Below, one piece after another: positions 40,588-50,150 of a stretch of DNA of 64,000 nucleotides. Both the position numbers and the translations under genes were made by a program. Position 1 is the stretch's first letter. The number at the start of each line of letters is the position of its first letter. Source of the stretch: Nitrosomonas ureae (GTDB lineage Bacteria; Pseudomonadota; Gammaproteobacteria; Burkholderiales; Nitrosomonadaceae); contig NZ_LT907782.1 in NCBI RefSeq assembly GCF_900206265.1, positions 2,728,001 through 2,792,000 on the forward strand, written 5' to 3'. The notes below the pieces were generated by a model. The model searched no databases and was not told the DNA's origin. It worked only from the letters and a program-made list of their open reading frames with translations.

Positions 40588-42205
40588 TTTATATTGGACG
40601 ATTGATTCTCTGGTGGTTAAGGATAACGTGATGTTTGGCTTTGGCTGGATTTTCCATGCACGATACGAAGTTGTCTCGTTACGCTTCCGAGTGATGTCTG
40701 CTGAAAGGAATGTGCCAGAACATATTTACGCTGACTTTGGAAAATCCCGGGAAGATGTTGGGCGTTCTTATCTAAATCATGCCAGAGCAATGAACTCCGG
40801 TTATGTGGTGTTCGGAGCGCTTTCTGATGAAAGGCACCCGGACTCCATTGTGTTGGAATGTACTTTGGCAGATGGCTCTACAATAGAATTGTCAGTTCCG
40901 TCCTCGAAGATAATCTGCTTTTCTAAAGACTATGCTAAGGGTAAAAACCGTATTGTATTAAGACAGGCAGGCACCTTATTGAAGCGGGGGCTGTACCTTA
41001 TCCGATCAGGAAAAATTTCTTCTTTCTTTGATAAAGTCAAGCGCTACCTTAACGGAAGACCGCAAACCGCGTTGCAGAAGCCTGATGAATTTGCTTCTCT
41101 GTTCGAGTCTCAGGAAGGTCAGAATCTAAGCGTGATTTTAGATCACAATCTTGGCGGAGGTGCAAACCAATATCGGGATCGCTTGGTTGATGCCATCATT
41201 CGCGAGGGGCGAAGTGCGATCATTTTGACTTATCATGTGGCGACCTTATCCCATATGGTGATTGTAAGGAATAAACGTTTGAATGTACGATATTCAATAC
41301 CTGATATCACTTTCTTGTGGCAATCACTCCAACAGCTTTCAGTCAAAGACATTATTTATAATACGGCAGTATCTTTTGTGAAGCCGGATGAGATTCCGCA
41401 ATTTTTAATACGGCTGAAAGTGCAGACCTCCGCCCGGCTTATGGTGCTGGCGCATGATTTTTATCTGGTTTGTCCATCTCATTTTCTCCTTGATCATGAC
41501 GGAAAGTATTGTCAGATTCCGGAGATTAGCGTTTGTGATAACTGTTTGCCCAAGAATCGCTACGGCTTCGCCGCGCTTTTTACCGAGCGTGATATTTCCA
41601 AGTGGCGCGCCATATGGGGATCGCTTCTGGCTGCTGCTGATGAAATCATAACTTTTTCCAATAGCACAGCACAGCTTTTAATGAAAGCTTATCCGCAAAT
41701 TGAAAATTCACAAATATCCATCAGGCCACACGAAGTTGCCTATCTGGAGGATAAAGTTGTCCGGATTAAACAGACCGCATCCCTGCGTATTGGCGTTGTG
41801 GGGCAGATCGGGTTTCATAAAGGTGCAGCGTTCATCCAGCAGCTTTCTCGTGAGATTAAAAGGCGTGAAGTCGATGTTAATATTGTCGTTATCGGCTCCA
41901 TAGAAGTGAGTTGTGAGCCATCTGTTGTCAGCCAGACCGGCCCCTATCGGTATGATCAATTAGCCAGTCTTATTGATGCTTCAGGTGCGAATGTTATGTT
42001 ATTTCCTTCAATCTGGCCTGAGACGTTCTCCTATGTCGTACAGGAATTGATGTACATGGATCTGCCGGTTGCATCGTTTAACCTTGGCGCACCAGCTGAA
42101 CGCATCGCTTCTTATTCGAAAGGACTCGTCCTGGCTTCTATGGACGCTGCAAGCGTTCTTGATGAATTGATTTTGTTTCACAGCAAGATATATCTTGCGC
42201 ACTGA
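40580..42205 (+). CDS. Glycosyltransferase (GT-B fold, GT4-like) with N-terminal accessory domain
   Basis: A 541-residue product. The first 115 residues (MSDLYWTIDSLVVKDNVMFGFGWIFH...) look like a separate beta-rich domain of unknown role. The GT-B part starts near residue 175 (NLSVILDHNLGGGANQYRDRL), includes a Cys-rich loop (CQIPEISVCDNC) and ends with a GT4-like C-domain (GVVGQIGFHKGAAFIQQL..., SIWPETFSYVVQELMYMDLPV, with the donor-binding E-x7-E pattern). The ATG at 40580 overlaps the previous stop by 8 nt. Confidence 0.85.
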   Translation: MSDLYWTIDSLVVKDNVMFGFGWIFHARYEVVSLRFRVMSAERNVPEHIYADFGKSREDVGRSYLNHARAMNSGYVVFGALSDERHPDSIVLECTLADGSTIELSVPSSKIICFSKDYAKGKNRIVLRQAGTLLKRGLYLIRSGKISSFFDKVKRYLNGRPQTALQKPDEFASLFESQEGQNLSVILDHNLGGGANQYRDRLVDAIIREGRSAIILTYHVATLSHMVIVRNKRLNVRYSIPDITFLWQSLQQLSVKDIIYNTAVSFVKPDEIPQFLIRLKVQTSARLMVLAHDFYLVCPSHFLLDHDGKYCQIPEISVCDNCLPKNRYGFAALFTERDISKWRAIWGSLLAAADEIITFSNSTAQLLMKAYPQIENSQISIRPHEVAYLEDKVVRIKQTASLRIGVVGQIGFHKGAAFIQQLSREIKRREVDVNIVVIGSIEVSCEPSVVSQTGPYRYDQLASLIDASGANVMLFPSIWPETFSYVVQELMYMDLPVASFNLGAPAERIASYSKGLVLASMDAASVLDELILFHSKIYLAH

Positions 42206-42212
42206 GGTTGAC

Positions 42213-43469
42213 ATGTCCAATATTAACGTATTTACCAGCGCTGCTTTTAATTACATTCCAAAAGTACGCATGCTATTTCACTCCTTGCGGCAGCATCATC
42301 CGGAGTGGCGGCTTCATTTGGCCCTCGCAGATGAACCGAGACCGGATGTCGATTTGAGTCGTGAGCCTTTTGACCAGATTTGGCCTGCCTCCGAACTGGG
42401 TATTCCTGATTGGCGCGGGTGGGCGTTTTGTCACACGATCGTCGAATTGGCAACCGCCATTAAGCCGTTTATGCTGCTTCGTTTGCTAAAGCTGCCTGAG
42501 TGCCAAAAGGTAATTTACCTTGATCCGGATACCGTTGCATTTTCTCGTCTTGATGACATTATCGCAGCTCTGGACAAGGCTAATATTGTTCTGACGCCGC
42601 ACCAAACCCGGCCGGAGAAAACGCTCTCGGCGGTGATGGATAATGAGATCTGCAGCTTGAAGCACGGTATCTATAATCTCGGATTTATCGCCGTTGCAGC
42701 TTCTGATGTCGGTCATGAGTTTGCAGAATGGTGGAGTCAGCGGATTTATCATTTTTGTCGTGCTGATATTCCAAACGGGCTTTTCACAGATCAGCGATGG
42801 ATTGATCTTGTGCCTGCATTTTTTGAGGATGTGGCTATTATGAAATCCAGTCGTCACAACGTTGCAACCTGGAACCTGACCACCCGCAAATTGGGATTGA
42901 GCGCATCGGGCAATTATATGGTTGATGGTGAGCCATTGGGTTTCTATCATTTTACTGGTTTTGATAGTGGTGCCCATCGCATTATGGCTGCAAAAAATGC
43001 CGGAAATAATCAGGCTGTACATCAGCTTGTCAATTGGTATGCAAAGCAGACCGAGGCACTGGTTGATGAGCCGCTGGCAAAAGAACCCTGGGCTTATGGT
43101 TTCTACACGGACGGCACGCCAATCTCCAAGGCGCAGCGTCTCGTTTATCGCGAAAGAGTGGATCTTCAAAGCGTGTTTCCAGATCCTTTTGATGCGTCTA
43201 CTTATCTGGCTTGGTGGAATAATCAGGGTAAAGTGGAATTTCCCGATTTTTTCGACCCGGAAAGATGTGAAAAGGCAATGAAAGAATTCTCATCGGTGTT
43301 AACGCCTGGGTTTCGTGGAAACACAAGCAGTATCGATTGGGAGAAGTTGAGCGGAATTCTCCGGCAATCTTTTTTTCAACCCAGAACGGGGTTTGCGATT
43401 GGGAAACGTGGTTGGGAAGTTTTTAAAAGTGAAGGATTTGCCGGTTTAAAACGCCGATTGCTTGGATAA
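42213..43469 (+). CDS. Glycosyltransferase, GT-A fold (GT8-like)
   Basis: A 418-residue product. The N-terminal half has FTSAAFNYIPKVRMLFHSLRQHHPEWRL, then VIYLDPDTVAF: a DxD metal/nucleotide-sugar motif in the context usual for GT8-like enzymes, and later KHGIYNLGFIAV and a GEPLGFYHFTGF region typical of their active-site end. Start ATG 42213 follows GAGGTTGAC, 7 bp after the previous stop. Last gene of the five-gene polysaccharide operon; converges with mgtE. Confidence 0.85.
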   Translation: MSNINVFTSAAFNYIPKVRMLFHSLRQHHPEWRLHLALADEPRPDVDLSREPFDQIWPASELGIPDWRGWAFCHTIVELATAIKPFMLLRLLKLPECQKVIYLDPDTVAFSRLDDIIAALDKANIVLTPHQTRPEKTLSAVMDNEICSLKHGIYNLGFIAVAASDVGHEFAEWWSQRIYHFCRADIPNGLFTDQRWIDLVPAFFEDVAIMKSSRHNVATWNLTTRKLGLSASGNYMVDGEPLGFYHFTGFDSGAHRIMAAKNAGNNQAVHQLVNWYAKQTEALVDEPLAKEPWAYGFYTDGTPISKAQRLVYRERVDLQSVFPDPFDASTYLAWWNNQGKVEFPDFFDPERCEKAMKEFSSVLTPGFRGNTSSIDWEKLSGILRQSFFQPRTGFAIGKRGWEVFKSEGFAGLKRRLLG

Positions 43470-43566
43470 TCAAGCCGGCTCATTCTTGATCGGTATCGTA
43501 AAAATTATTTTTCTGGTTCTGGCTGCATTAACAATCAGTTTGTCAGATCAAGATTTCACGCGTACC

Positions 43567-45006
43567 TTACAGCAGGAAAAAGGTTGCCAAGGCCAAAAAA
43601 ATGAAGAATCCGCCGCTGTCTGTCACAGCGGTAATCATCACGCTGGAACCTAAAGCCGGGTCGCGACCAAGCTTGCGTAAAGTCAATGGAATCATGACGC
43701 CTAATAACGCGGCTAGCAGCAAGTTGAGTGTCATGGCCAAAGTCATTACCAAGCCCAGTTCGGCATTTTGATAAATGGCAAAGGTGAATAAGCCGACGAC
43801 AGTTCCCCATAGCAAACCGTTGACGATACTCACACCGACTTCCTTGGTGATTAATTTCCAGGCGCTTCGGGTGTTGATCTGATTCAATGCCAGTGCACGC
43901 ACAATCATGGTGATGGTTTGATTGCCCGAGTTGCCGCCAATGCCTGCGATGATCGGCATGAGCGCGGCGAGAGCGACCAGTTTCTCGATAGAATCTTCAA
44001 ATAAACCGATAACCCGTGAGGCGATAAAAGCAGTAACCAGGTTAATTGCTAGCCAGCCCCAGCGATTCTTGACGCTTTTTAAAATCGGGGCAAAAAGATC
44101 TTCTTCTTCACTCAAGCCCGCTAGGTTCAGCGCTTCATTTTCTGCTGTTTCGCGGATGAAGTCGATGACGACGTTGACAGTGACACGGCCGAGTAATTTG
44201 TTGCTTTCGTCTACTACTGAAGCTGAAACCAGGTCATAGCGTTCAAAAGCGTTAGCAGCTTGTTGTGCGACATCGTTCGGCCGTAATTTAATCATTTCCT
44301 TGGTCATCACTTCGGCAACTAGGATGTCAGGGTCACTGACGATTAATCGATTGATCAGCAATACTCCTTTCAATTGTTCATTCCGATCCACGACGAATAA
44401 TTGATCGGTATGATCCGGCATTTCATCTAGGCGGCGTAAATAACGCAGAACTACCTCCAGTCGCACATCTTCACGAATGGTGATGACATCAAAATCCATC
44501 AGTGCGCCCACGGAATCTTCCGGATACGACATTGCTGCGCGCAGTTGCTCGCGTTCTTCTATAGGTAATGAACGGAAAACATCATCCATCACTTCCTGCG
44601 GTAAATCAGGCGCGAGATCAGCGATCTCATCGGCATCCAGATATTCCGTAGCAGCAACCAACTCTTGAGTGCCCATATCAGTGATCAGCGAGGCGCGAAC
44701 GGCGTCTGATGTTTCCAGCAATACTTCACCGTCACGGTCCGTTTTGATCATACCCCAGATCAGAAGACGATCTTCGAGCGGTAATGCTTCCAAAATGTTA
44801 GCGATATCAGCAGGATGAAGTTGATCCAGAAAAACCTGCAGTTCGGTCAGATTTTGCTTTTGGACTTCGGATTCGTTGAGTGACGGGTTTGTGTCATCTT
44901 GCAAAGTAACCAGACCCTCAATTAATTTATATTTATGTAACAGAAAAGTGACTTGTTCTAATGGAGTCGATGGGCTTTCCTGATTATTGTTGTTCGTTTC
45001 GGTCAT
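43567..45006 (-). CDS. mgtE: Magnesium transporter MgtE
   Basis: The 479-residue product has the MgtE order: an N-domain (residues 30-160, ADIANILEALPLEDRL, EIADLAPDLPQEV), a tandem CBS pair (about 160-290), a plug helix, and five membrane helices (about 315-478) with GIGGNSGNQTITMIVRAL, the conserved pore region. Mg2+ channel gated by Mg2+ binding to the cytosolic domains. No Mg2+ riboswitch was recognised in the 207 bp upstream. CorA is also present in this window. Confidence 0.95.
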   Translation of the reverse strand: MTETNNNNQESPSTPLEQVTFLLHKYKLIEGLVTLQDDTNPSLNESEVQKQNLTELQVFLDQLHPADIANILEALPLEDRLLIWGMIKTDRDGEVLLETSDAVRASLITDMGTQELVAATEYLDADEIADLAPDLPQEVMDDVFRSLPIEEREQLRAAMSYPEDSVGALMDFDVITIREDVRLEVVLRYLRRLDEMPDHTDQLFVVDRNEQLKGVLLINRLIVSDPDILVAEVMTKEMIKLRPNDVAQQAANAFERYDLVSASVVDESNKLLGRVTVNVVIDFIRETAENEALNLAGLSEEEDLFAPILKSVKNRWGWLAINLVTAFIASRVIGLFEDSIEKLVALAALMPIIAGIGGNSGNQTITMIVRALALNQINTRSAWKLITKEVGVSIVNGLLWGTVVGLFTFAIYQNAELGLVMTLAMTLNLLLAALLGVMIPLTLRKLGRDPALGSSVMITAVTDSGGFFIFLALATFFLL

Positions 45007-45213
45007 AACGGGTTTATGTTTGCAAGAATAGTCTTTTTATTTAGAATAAATTCAGACTGTTTATACGCCGGACAGTTTGCAATTTGATGACCGGTGAGTA
45101 TAAACCGCGTTGCGGCTTCAACACTATAAAATTATGGATCGGTGTTATGCTCGGCCCAATCGGTTTGATGAAATTACAACGGCTATAATGGAAAGAAGCA
45201 CGTAAGACTGGTC

Positions 45214-46032
45214 TTACAGGCGTGATTTTAACATCATAATGACTGGCTTTGTCTGAGGATAGATGCCACGCCAGATAAAGAAAGATTCAGCCGCTTGTTC
45301 GACCAGCATACCGATACCATCAGCCAGTTGTTGCGCGCCATGTAAGTGAGCAAATTTAAGGAAGTGAGTGAGTTCATGGTGGTACATCATATCGTAAGCA
45401 AGCGCGGCATGAGAGAAAATGCTGGCAGGTATTTGGGGTAATGCATTGTGTAGACCGGCGGAAGTGGCATTGATGATGATGTCGAATTTTTCATCCGAGA
45501 AGGCCATAAAATCACCAGCTACGATATGACCATACGAGACAAACTGTTGTTGTAATGCTTCAGCTTTGTGCGGTGTGCGGTTTGCTATAACCAGTAAAGC
45601 GGGGTTTTGCTGCAATAGTGGAAGAATCACGCCTCTTGCGGCTCCGCCGGCGCCGAGCAGCAGTATGCGTTTGGCTGCAATAGAGAGGCCTAGATTCGAT
45701 TCGATGTCGCGAATGAGCCCAGCCCCATCCGTGTTATCACCTGATATCCCATTGTTTTCAAATTTGAGCGTGTTAACTGCCTGTGCGATTCTCGCTCGTT
45801 CCGTCAAGTGAGTTGATAGATGATGAGCTTCCAGTTTGAAGGGTACCGTGACGTTCAATCCTTTACCGCCATGTTGGCGGAAATTTTCCACAGCCAGCAT
45901 GAAACCATCAAGCGGAGCCAAACGGGCGTCATAGTGCATGGATTGGTTTGTTTGTCGAGCAAAAGCGGTATGAATCAGTGGTGATTTACTATGTGATATG
46001 GGGTTACCGATCACGGCATATAAATCGGGCAT
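45214..46032 (-). CDS. aroE: Shikimate dehydrogenase (NADP+)
   Basis: The 272-residue enzyme reduces dehydroshikimate in aromatic amino acid synthesis. Substrate-binding SHSKSP is at residues 13-18, catalytic K66 lies in NVTVPFK, D102 in GDNTDG, and the NADP loop GAGGAARG is at about 127-134. It lies downstream of the TonB-like gene in the minus-strand order RNase II-like, tonB-like, aroE seen in related betaproteobacteria. A 16-bp palindrome (45202-45217) covers its stop codon. Confidence 0.95.
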   Translation of the reverse strand: MPDLYAVIGNPISHSKSPLIHTAFARQTNQSMHYDARLAPLDGFMLAVENFRQHGGKGLNVTVPFKLEAHHLSTHLTERARIAQAVNTLKFENNGISGDNTDGAGLIRDIESNLGLSIAAKRILLLGAGGAARGVILPLLQQNPALLVIANRTPHKAEALQQQFVSYGHIVAGDFMAFSDEKFDIIINATSAGLHNALPQIPASIFSHAALAYDMMYHHELTHFLKFAHLHGAQQLADGIGMLVEQAAESFFIWRGIYPQTKPVIMMLKSRL

Positions 46033-46091
46033 AAGTGAGAAACTTTTTAATTAAATTTAAAGATAAGTAAATTGCCAGCTTCAATAAAAGA

Positions 46092-47015
46092 TTATTGACT
46101 GAGTAATGTGTCAGAGGATGCAAATACCCACGTTCGGGTAATATGTAGAATATCCGTATCTTGACTAATATCGGGGGGGAAAGGTGCAAATCCATTTTGT
46201 CCGGCCAGTTTTACGATGTTGATGGCGGCGTCATCGAGAATCTTTTTTCCGGATGAGCGGTTAACTTCAATAGATTCCAAGCTGCCGTCAGCACGAATGC
46301 CAACGGTGAGTTGTAGGTTGCCGTATAATTTTTCTTTTCTGGCGGCTTCCGGGTAATTCAAATTGCCGATACGCTCAACTTTCAAACGCCAATCTTCAAC
46401 ATAACGTGCAAAGCGATATTCTCTGGTACGTGCGCCAACAAATTTTCTTTTGGGACGTTTCTGATAGCTATCGTGATCTTGATCCACCTGTGCTCTGAGT
46501 CGGGCGATATCAAGGCTGCGCAGTAACAATTCATTCGCATCGACATCCGTGGGCTTGTTTTCATCTTCATTTTCGTTATCTTGTGTCTCGAGTGCTTGGA
46601 TTTGCGGAATATCGCTGACAGCAGCCATTAATTTCTTAGCTTCCTGCTCCAGTTGTTTTACTTTTTGTTGTGCTACCTTTTCATTGAGGATAGGTTTACT
46701 TTTCGGCAGAACAGGGAGAGGGGTCTTTGCCTTGCGGTCATCATCCGTGTTGCCGCCACCGTCCAGATTATCTTGCGCAAGTAATTTGCTTTCTTTAGGT
46801 TGGCTCAATGTCTTATTGTTAACCAACACAACCTCCAGAGAGGATGCAATTTTGTCAGTTTGGGGTTGTGGAAATTGAAAAGTCACTCCAAACAATATAA
46901 TGATGTGTAATAGGAACGAAACCACCATCGCAACTAAGATGCGATTGGTTTGTAAAAATTGATAACCACTCGATGCCATGGATGAGATTGCGTGTGTTTG
47001 AAAGATCACAGCCAC
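46092..47015 (-). CDS. TonB family protein
   Basis: A 307-residue product with one membrane helix near residues 25-48 (ILVAMVVSFLLHIIILFGVTFQ), a Lys/Glu/Gln-rich periplasmic middle (VAQQKVKQLEQEAKKLMA) and a C-terminal TonB domain (LNYPEAARKEKLYGNLQLTVGIRADGSLESIEVNRSSG). Such proteins pass energy from ExbBD to outer-membrane receptors. No exbB or exbD lies nearby, so the partner is encoded elsewhere. It lies 59 bp upstream of aroE. Confidence 0.88.
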   Translation of the reverse strand: MAVIFQTHAISSMASSGYQFLQTNRILVAMVVSFLLHIIILFGVTFQFPQPQTDKIASSLEVVLVNNKTLSQPKESKLLAQDNLDGGGNTDDDRKAKTPLPVLPKSKPILNEKVAQQKVKQLEQEAKKLMAAVSDIPQIQALETQDNENEDENKPTDVDANELLLRSLDIARLRAQVDQDHDSYQKRPKRKFVGARTREYRFARYVEDWRLKVERIGNLNYPEAARKEKLYGNLQLTVGIRADGSLESIEVNRSSGKKILDDAAINIVKLAGQNGFAPFPPDISQDTDILHITRTWVFASSDTLLSQ

Positions 47016-47125
47016 AGAATCAAACCTTGAAAGTTAAATCTAAAGTCTCTAGAGATTGTGGTATTTTAGAGGAGAGCTTTTTTTTGCTCGTCGCATGGCT
47101 CATTAAGTTTCCGTATAAATAAATC

Positions 47126-48982
47126 TCATACATCCTGTTTGTGCAAGAATTCTGCATGCAAAGTTCGCTCCAGTAAATCTATTTCGGATAATTGAAGTTT
47201 GACGTAAGTGCTTGGGGCCATTTCCGGTAGTGAAGGAATTCGCATGATAAAAGGAATATGATCAAATTTTACTAAATTTTCTTTAATAACCTGAGCATTG
47301 ATGGTTTGAATTCTTTCTTGCAGTAACCAGCGCAAGCACCAGTAACGTTCCATTGCCCGTTGAAATTCTCCATAAATACTATAGATCATTTCAAAATCGC
47401 GCATCGCAATTAAAAGTTTGTCGCTGTTTTTGGTATAAAACGGAGGTTCATTACGTAACAGCGCAATGATTTGCCGTTGGTTGATTAAATCCACATAGCG
47501 TCTCATAGGAGAACTGCTCCAGGCATATTGCGAAACTCCGAGTCCTTGATGTGGGGCGGGGGAAGTGCTCATTCTGACTTTTCCATTTGCCTGACTGCGA
47601 AAAATACCCGTAATGCCCGCATCAGCGAGCTGTTTACCCCATTCCATATTGACATAAATCATCAATTCGGAGACTACCTTATCAATGGGGGATCCGCGTC
47701 TGCGTTCGCTGATTGTGACACGATTATTTTTGATTTCAAAACTGTAATCAATTTTGTCGTTATTGATATCGTTGGCTTTGCCCCGTTGATTTTCCATTTT
47801 GCAGGCAAATTTCCATAGGAGGCTTAATTCCTGGCTAAAGGTATGTTTGAAATCTCCTTTGTTTAATGCGATTTCATTGAAGTATTGCTCTAATTCGTTG
47901 TGACGCAGATTTGCAACAATTTTTATTTTCTCAATCCGGCTTTCGGTTTTTATGACGGTAAAATCATCAGAAACGTCTAAATATAATGAAAGTGCCGGGC
48001 ATACTGTGTTTTCCGCAAGTGTGAAGTGATGAATGATCGCTTCCGGCAGCATGGTGATTTTGTTTCCGGGTAGGTATACCGTCGATAATCGTGTGGCAGC
48101 GGTTTTATCGAGTGGGGAATCTGGATCAATTCCCAGAGCAGGTGCGGCGATATGAATACCAATGCGGAAACTCCCCAATGACAGAGGTGTAACAGAGAAT
48201 GCATCGTCAATTTCGGTCGTTGAAGCATCATCAATACTGAACGCCGCTACATCTGCGCAGGGCAAATCGTTCATTTTATTAGCCACCGGTTGTGAATCTA
48301 ATTCATTAAAACCGATGCCAGAGGGAAAATGTTCCAAGATAAATTGATTGAAATGATAATCGTGTGAACAGGGTATGGCACCACATTTTTCCATTAGCTT
48401 TACAGGAGTATGCTTGGTTTCGGCACAAACAGCTTCGAGCGCTTTCCATTCAATGGAATTTTTTTCTGGCTTATAGAGTAATTGTGGAAGCCGCGGTTTA
48501 AATTCCTCAGGCAGAATGAATTGGTTAAGTTGCTCAACATAGCGCGCTTGTTGCTCTGCTTGCAGGCGTTTTTTCTCCAGACTGGCGAGCGCTGCTTTGA
48601 GCGCATCGGGTGGTGCTGCCTTGTAACGTCCTTGTCCTTTCTTGTAAAAATGCATCGGAGCATTCTGAAGCAGCATCAATGTGGCAGCAGCTTCAACCGG
48701 ACTGGGTGAGTGTCCAAAATAATCGGTAGCGAGCGTATTGCTGGCAAATTCGACTTCTTGAGCGCAGCATTCCCAAAGAAAATTCGCATCCAATTCTGCA
48801 ATGATTTTCTGGACATGATTCATAAATTCGGATACTGGGGGCGTATCGAATTTGAATAACACCGATGTGGTTTTAATCTTTGAGCGCTTGCCGTGAATAG
48901 CCTCTATTTGTAGCGAGGTATTATTGTCAGCGAGTATGGTACCTATCTTGAAGGTTCCAGCTTCTTCATAAAAAACATTCAT
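47126..48982 (-). CDS. RNase II/RNB-domain ribonuclease
   Basis: A 618-residue product. The RNB catalytic domain contains AFSIDDASTTEIDDAFSV, with the Asp cluster that binds Mg2+ in RNase II/R, the later FRSQANGKVRMSTSPAPHQGLGVSQYAWSSSPMRRYVDLINQRQI ending, and a short C-terminal S1-like region. The N-terminal 220 residues do not show clear cold-shock domains, unlike E. coli RNase II. The family degrades RNA 3' to 5'. Probably first gene of the operon with the TonB-like gene and aroE. Confidence 0.88.
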   Translation of the reverse strand: MNVFYEEAGTFKIGTILADNNTSLQIEAIHGKRSKIKTTSVLFKFDTPPVSEFMNHVQKIIAELDANFLWECCAQEVEFASNTLATDYFGHSPSPVEAAATLMLLQNAPMHFYKKGQGRYKAAPPDALKAALASLEKKRLQAEQQARYVEQLNQFILPEEFKPRLPQLLYKPEKNSIEWKALEAVCAETKHTPVKLMEKCGAIPCSHDYHFNQFILEHFPSGIGFNELDSQPVANKMNDLPCADVAAFSIDDASTTEIDDAFSVTPLSLGSFRIGIHIAAPALGIDPDSPLDKTAATRLSTVYLPGNKITMLPEAIIHHFTLAENTVCPALSLYLDVSDDFTVIKTESRIEKIKIVANLRHNELEQYFNEIALNKGDFKHTFSQELSLLWKFACKMENQRGKANDINNDKIDYSFEIKNNRVTISERRRGSPIDKVVSELMIYVNMEWGKQLADAGITGIFRSQANGKVRMSTSPAPHQGLGVSQYAWSSSPMRRYVDLINQRQIIALLRNEPPFYTKNSDKLLIAMRDFEMIYSIYGEFQRAMERYWCLRWLLQERIQTINAQVIKENLVKFDHIPFIMRIPSLPEMAPSTYVKLQLSEIDLLERTLHAEFLHKQDV

Positions 48983-49323
48983 AGGGTTTTTATACGGTCA
49001 GTCGGATAATCGGAACTAGGCTGACACTTTGAGATTAAATCATCATCGGAAAAATAAAGGTTTTAACATACAGTCAAGAGTAATTGCTTTGGCATGTGTA
49101 AACCTGATCAATATTTCCGCATTATATACGAGACGGTTACAGAAAATAAAAATCAAGTAGACAATTGCAGGCAAGAATTGTGGTGATTTCCCTAGGGTAT
49201 TGATTGGCTGGGATAATTGATGCGCCGGGTGTATCAAAATAATGAGTTTCGTTACCAGGGAATCGCTGAACGAATCCAAAGATTGGGATAATCGTCTTTT
49301 CTGATAATTTTTTAATACACCAT
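48983..49323. other. Intergenic stretch, no gene recognised
   Basis: A 341-bp gap between the RNase gene and the IS5 scar. Minus-strand frames exist but show no recognised domain; they may be remnants. It should hold the RNase gene promoter at its left end. Confidence 0.4.
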
Positions 49324-49536
49324 GTGACACCATCGAGCTTTTCGGGATTCTGCGGAGTTACCGATGCTCTGCCGGACGAGACTACGATACTGAATTTCCG
49401 GCATCTTTTGGAGCAGCACGAATTAACAGCGATATTGCTGGAGGCGATCAATGTTTACCTTGCCCCGGCGGCGGACAATGAGCAGAAACAGGAGGAATTA
49501 GGCGACAAAATGCCGCTGAAGAAGGAAGTATCGTGA
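49324..49536 (+). pseudogene. IS5-family transposase remnant
   Basis: The stretch encodes [35 protein letters not shown], the conserved N-terminal block of IS5-family DDE transposases, which are normally over 300 residues. The homology ends after about 45 residues and the frame stops at 49536 after an unrelated polar tail. No inverted terminal repeats were identified. A degraded insertion scar between two housekeeping operons. Confidence 0.7.
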
Positions 49537-49625
49537 ATTTGTGTTCAAAAAACTGGCAGTAGGCCTGAAAAATCTGAGAACCGCTCATTGTTCAGCGGCT
49601 CCCTAGGATTAACCCATCATTTGCA

Positions 49626-50117
49626 TTACGTTTCTGAATCATTGTAATCAATTGAGGTGTCTTGATGTTTTCTTACGAAGAATTGGATGGTTTTTTTGAG
49701 TTCTGAATCTGACATCGTAGCAGCAAGCTGAGTTAAACATTCTCTACCTGTCTGACTCAGTTTCAATTTTCTTTTGCTATGTCCTTGCTTTTCAAATGGT
49801 CTTGAGTTTTTAAGCGAGTTATGCGCTTGCACCAATATTTGAAATGCAGTAACTTTCCAGCCACGCTGCTGTAGTTTAATTAGTAGTGATGGTGAAATTT
49901 GCTTGAGTTTTGAGGCAACTGCGCCATTTTCTACCAGGATGGTTAACTTGCCGTCCAGAATTAGACCTAGGCGACAATATTGAATTAACTGCGCTGGAAT
50001 CAGTTTAAAAAATGCTAATTGAGCTTCATGCAATTGACGAGCCGATGAAAGCAAGCTGGCATATTCGGGCGTTTTGCCCAGAAGATCAAGATATGAATCA
50101 ACTTTAAGAGGAAGCAT
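49626..50117 (-). CDS. DUF721/DciA-like protein
   Basis: A 163-residue product. The middle (LIPAQLIQYCRLGLILDGKLTILVENGAVASKLKQISPSLLIKLQQRG) matches the DUF721 pattern of a KH-like domain found in DciA, the loader of the DnaB replicative helicase in many bacteria lacking DnaC. It is divergent from the M23 peptidase gene with only 33 bp between starts, and secA follows that: the usual betaproteobacterial order. The helicase-loading role is inferred from the family. Confidence 0.8.
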   Translation of the reverse strand: MLPLKVDSYLDLLGKTPEYASLLSSARQLHEAQLAFFKLIPAQLIQYCRLGLILDGKLTILVENGAVASKLKQISPSLLIKLQQRGWKVTAFQILVQAHNSLKNSRPFEKQGHSKRKLKLSQTGRECLTQLAATMSDSELKKTIQFFVRKHQDTSIDYNDSET

Positions 50118-50150
50118 GGTTATTTAAAAAATACCCTGCGAGAATAAAGT

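Noticed and set aside
45007..45213. Mg2+ riboswitch (M-box) upstream of mgtE
   Set aside because: The gap is short and none of the conserved M-box stems could be drawn.
45202..45217. Palindrome GTAAGAC-TG-GTCTTAC as terminator of aroE
   Set aside because: A 2-nt loop is too tight, there is no T-run, and it covers the stop codon.
49043..49451. Minus-strand frames upstream of the RNase gene
   Set aside because: They lie partly antisense to the IS5 scar, no start or domain is convincing, and composition is non-coding.
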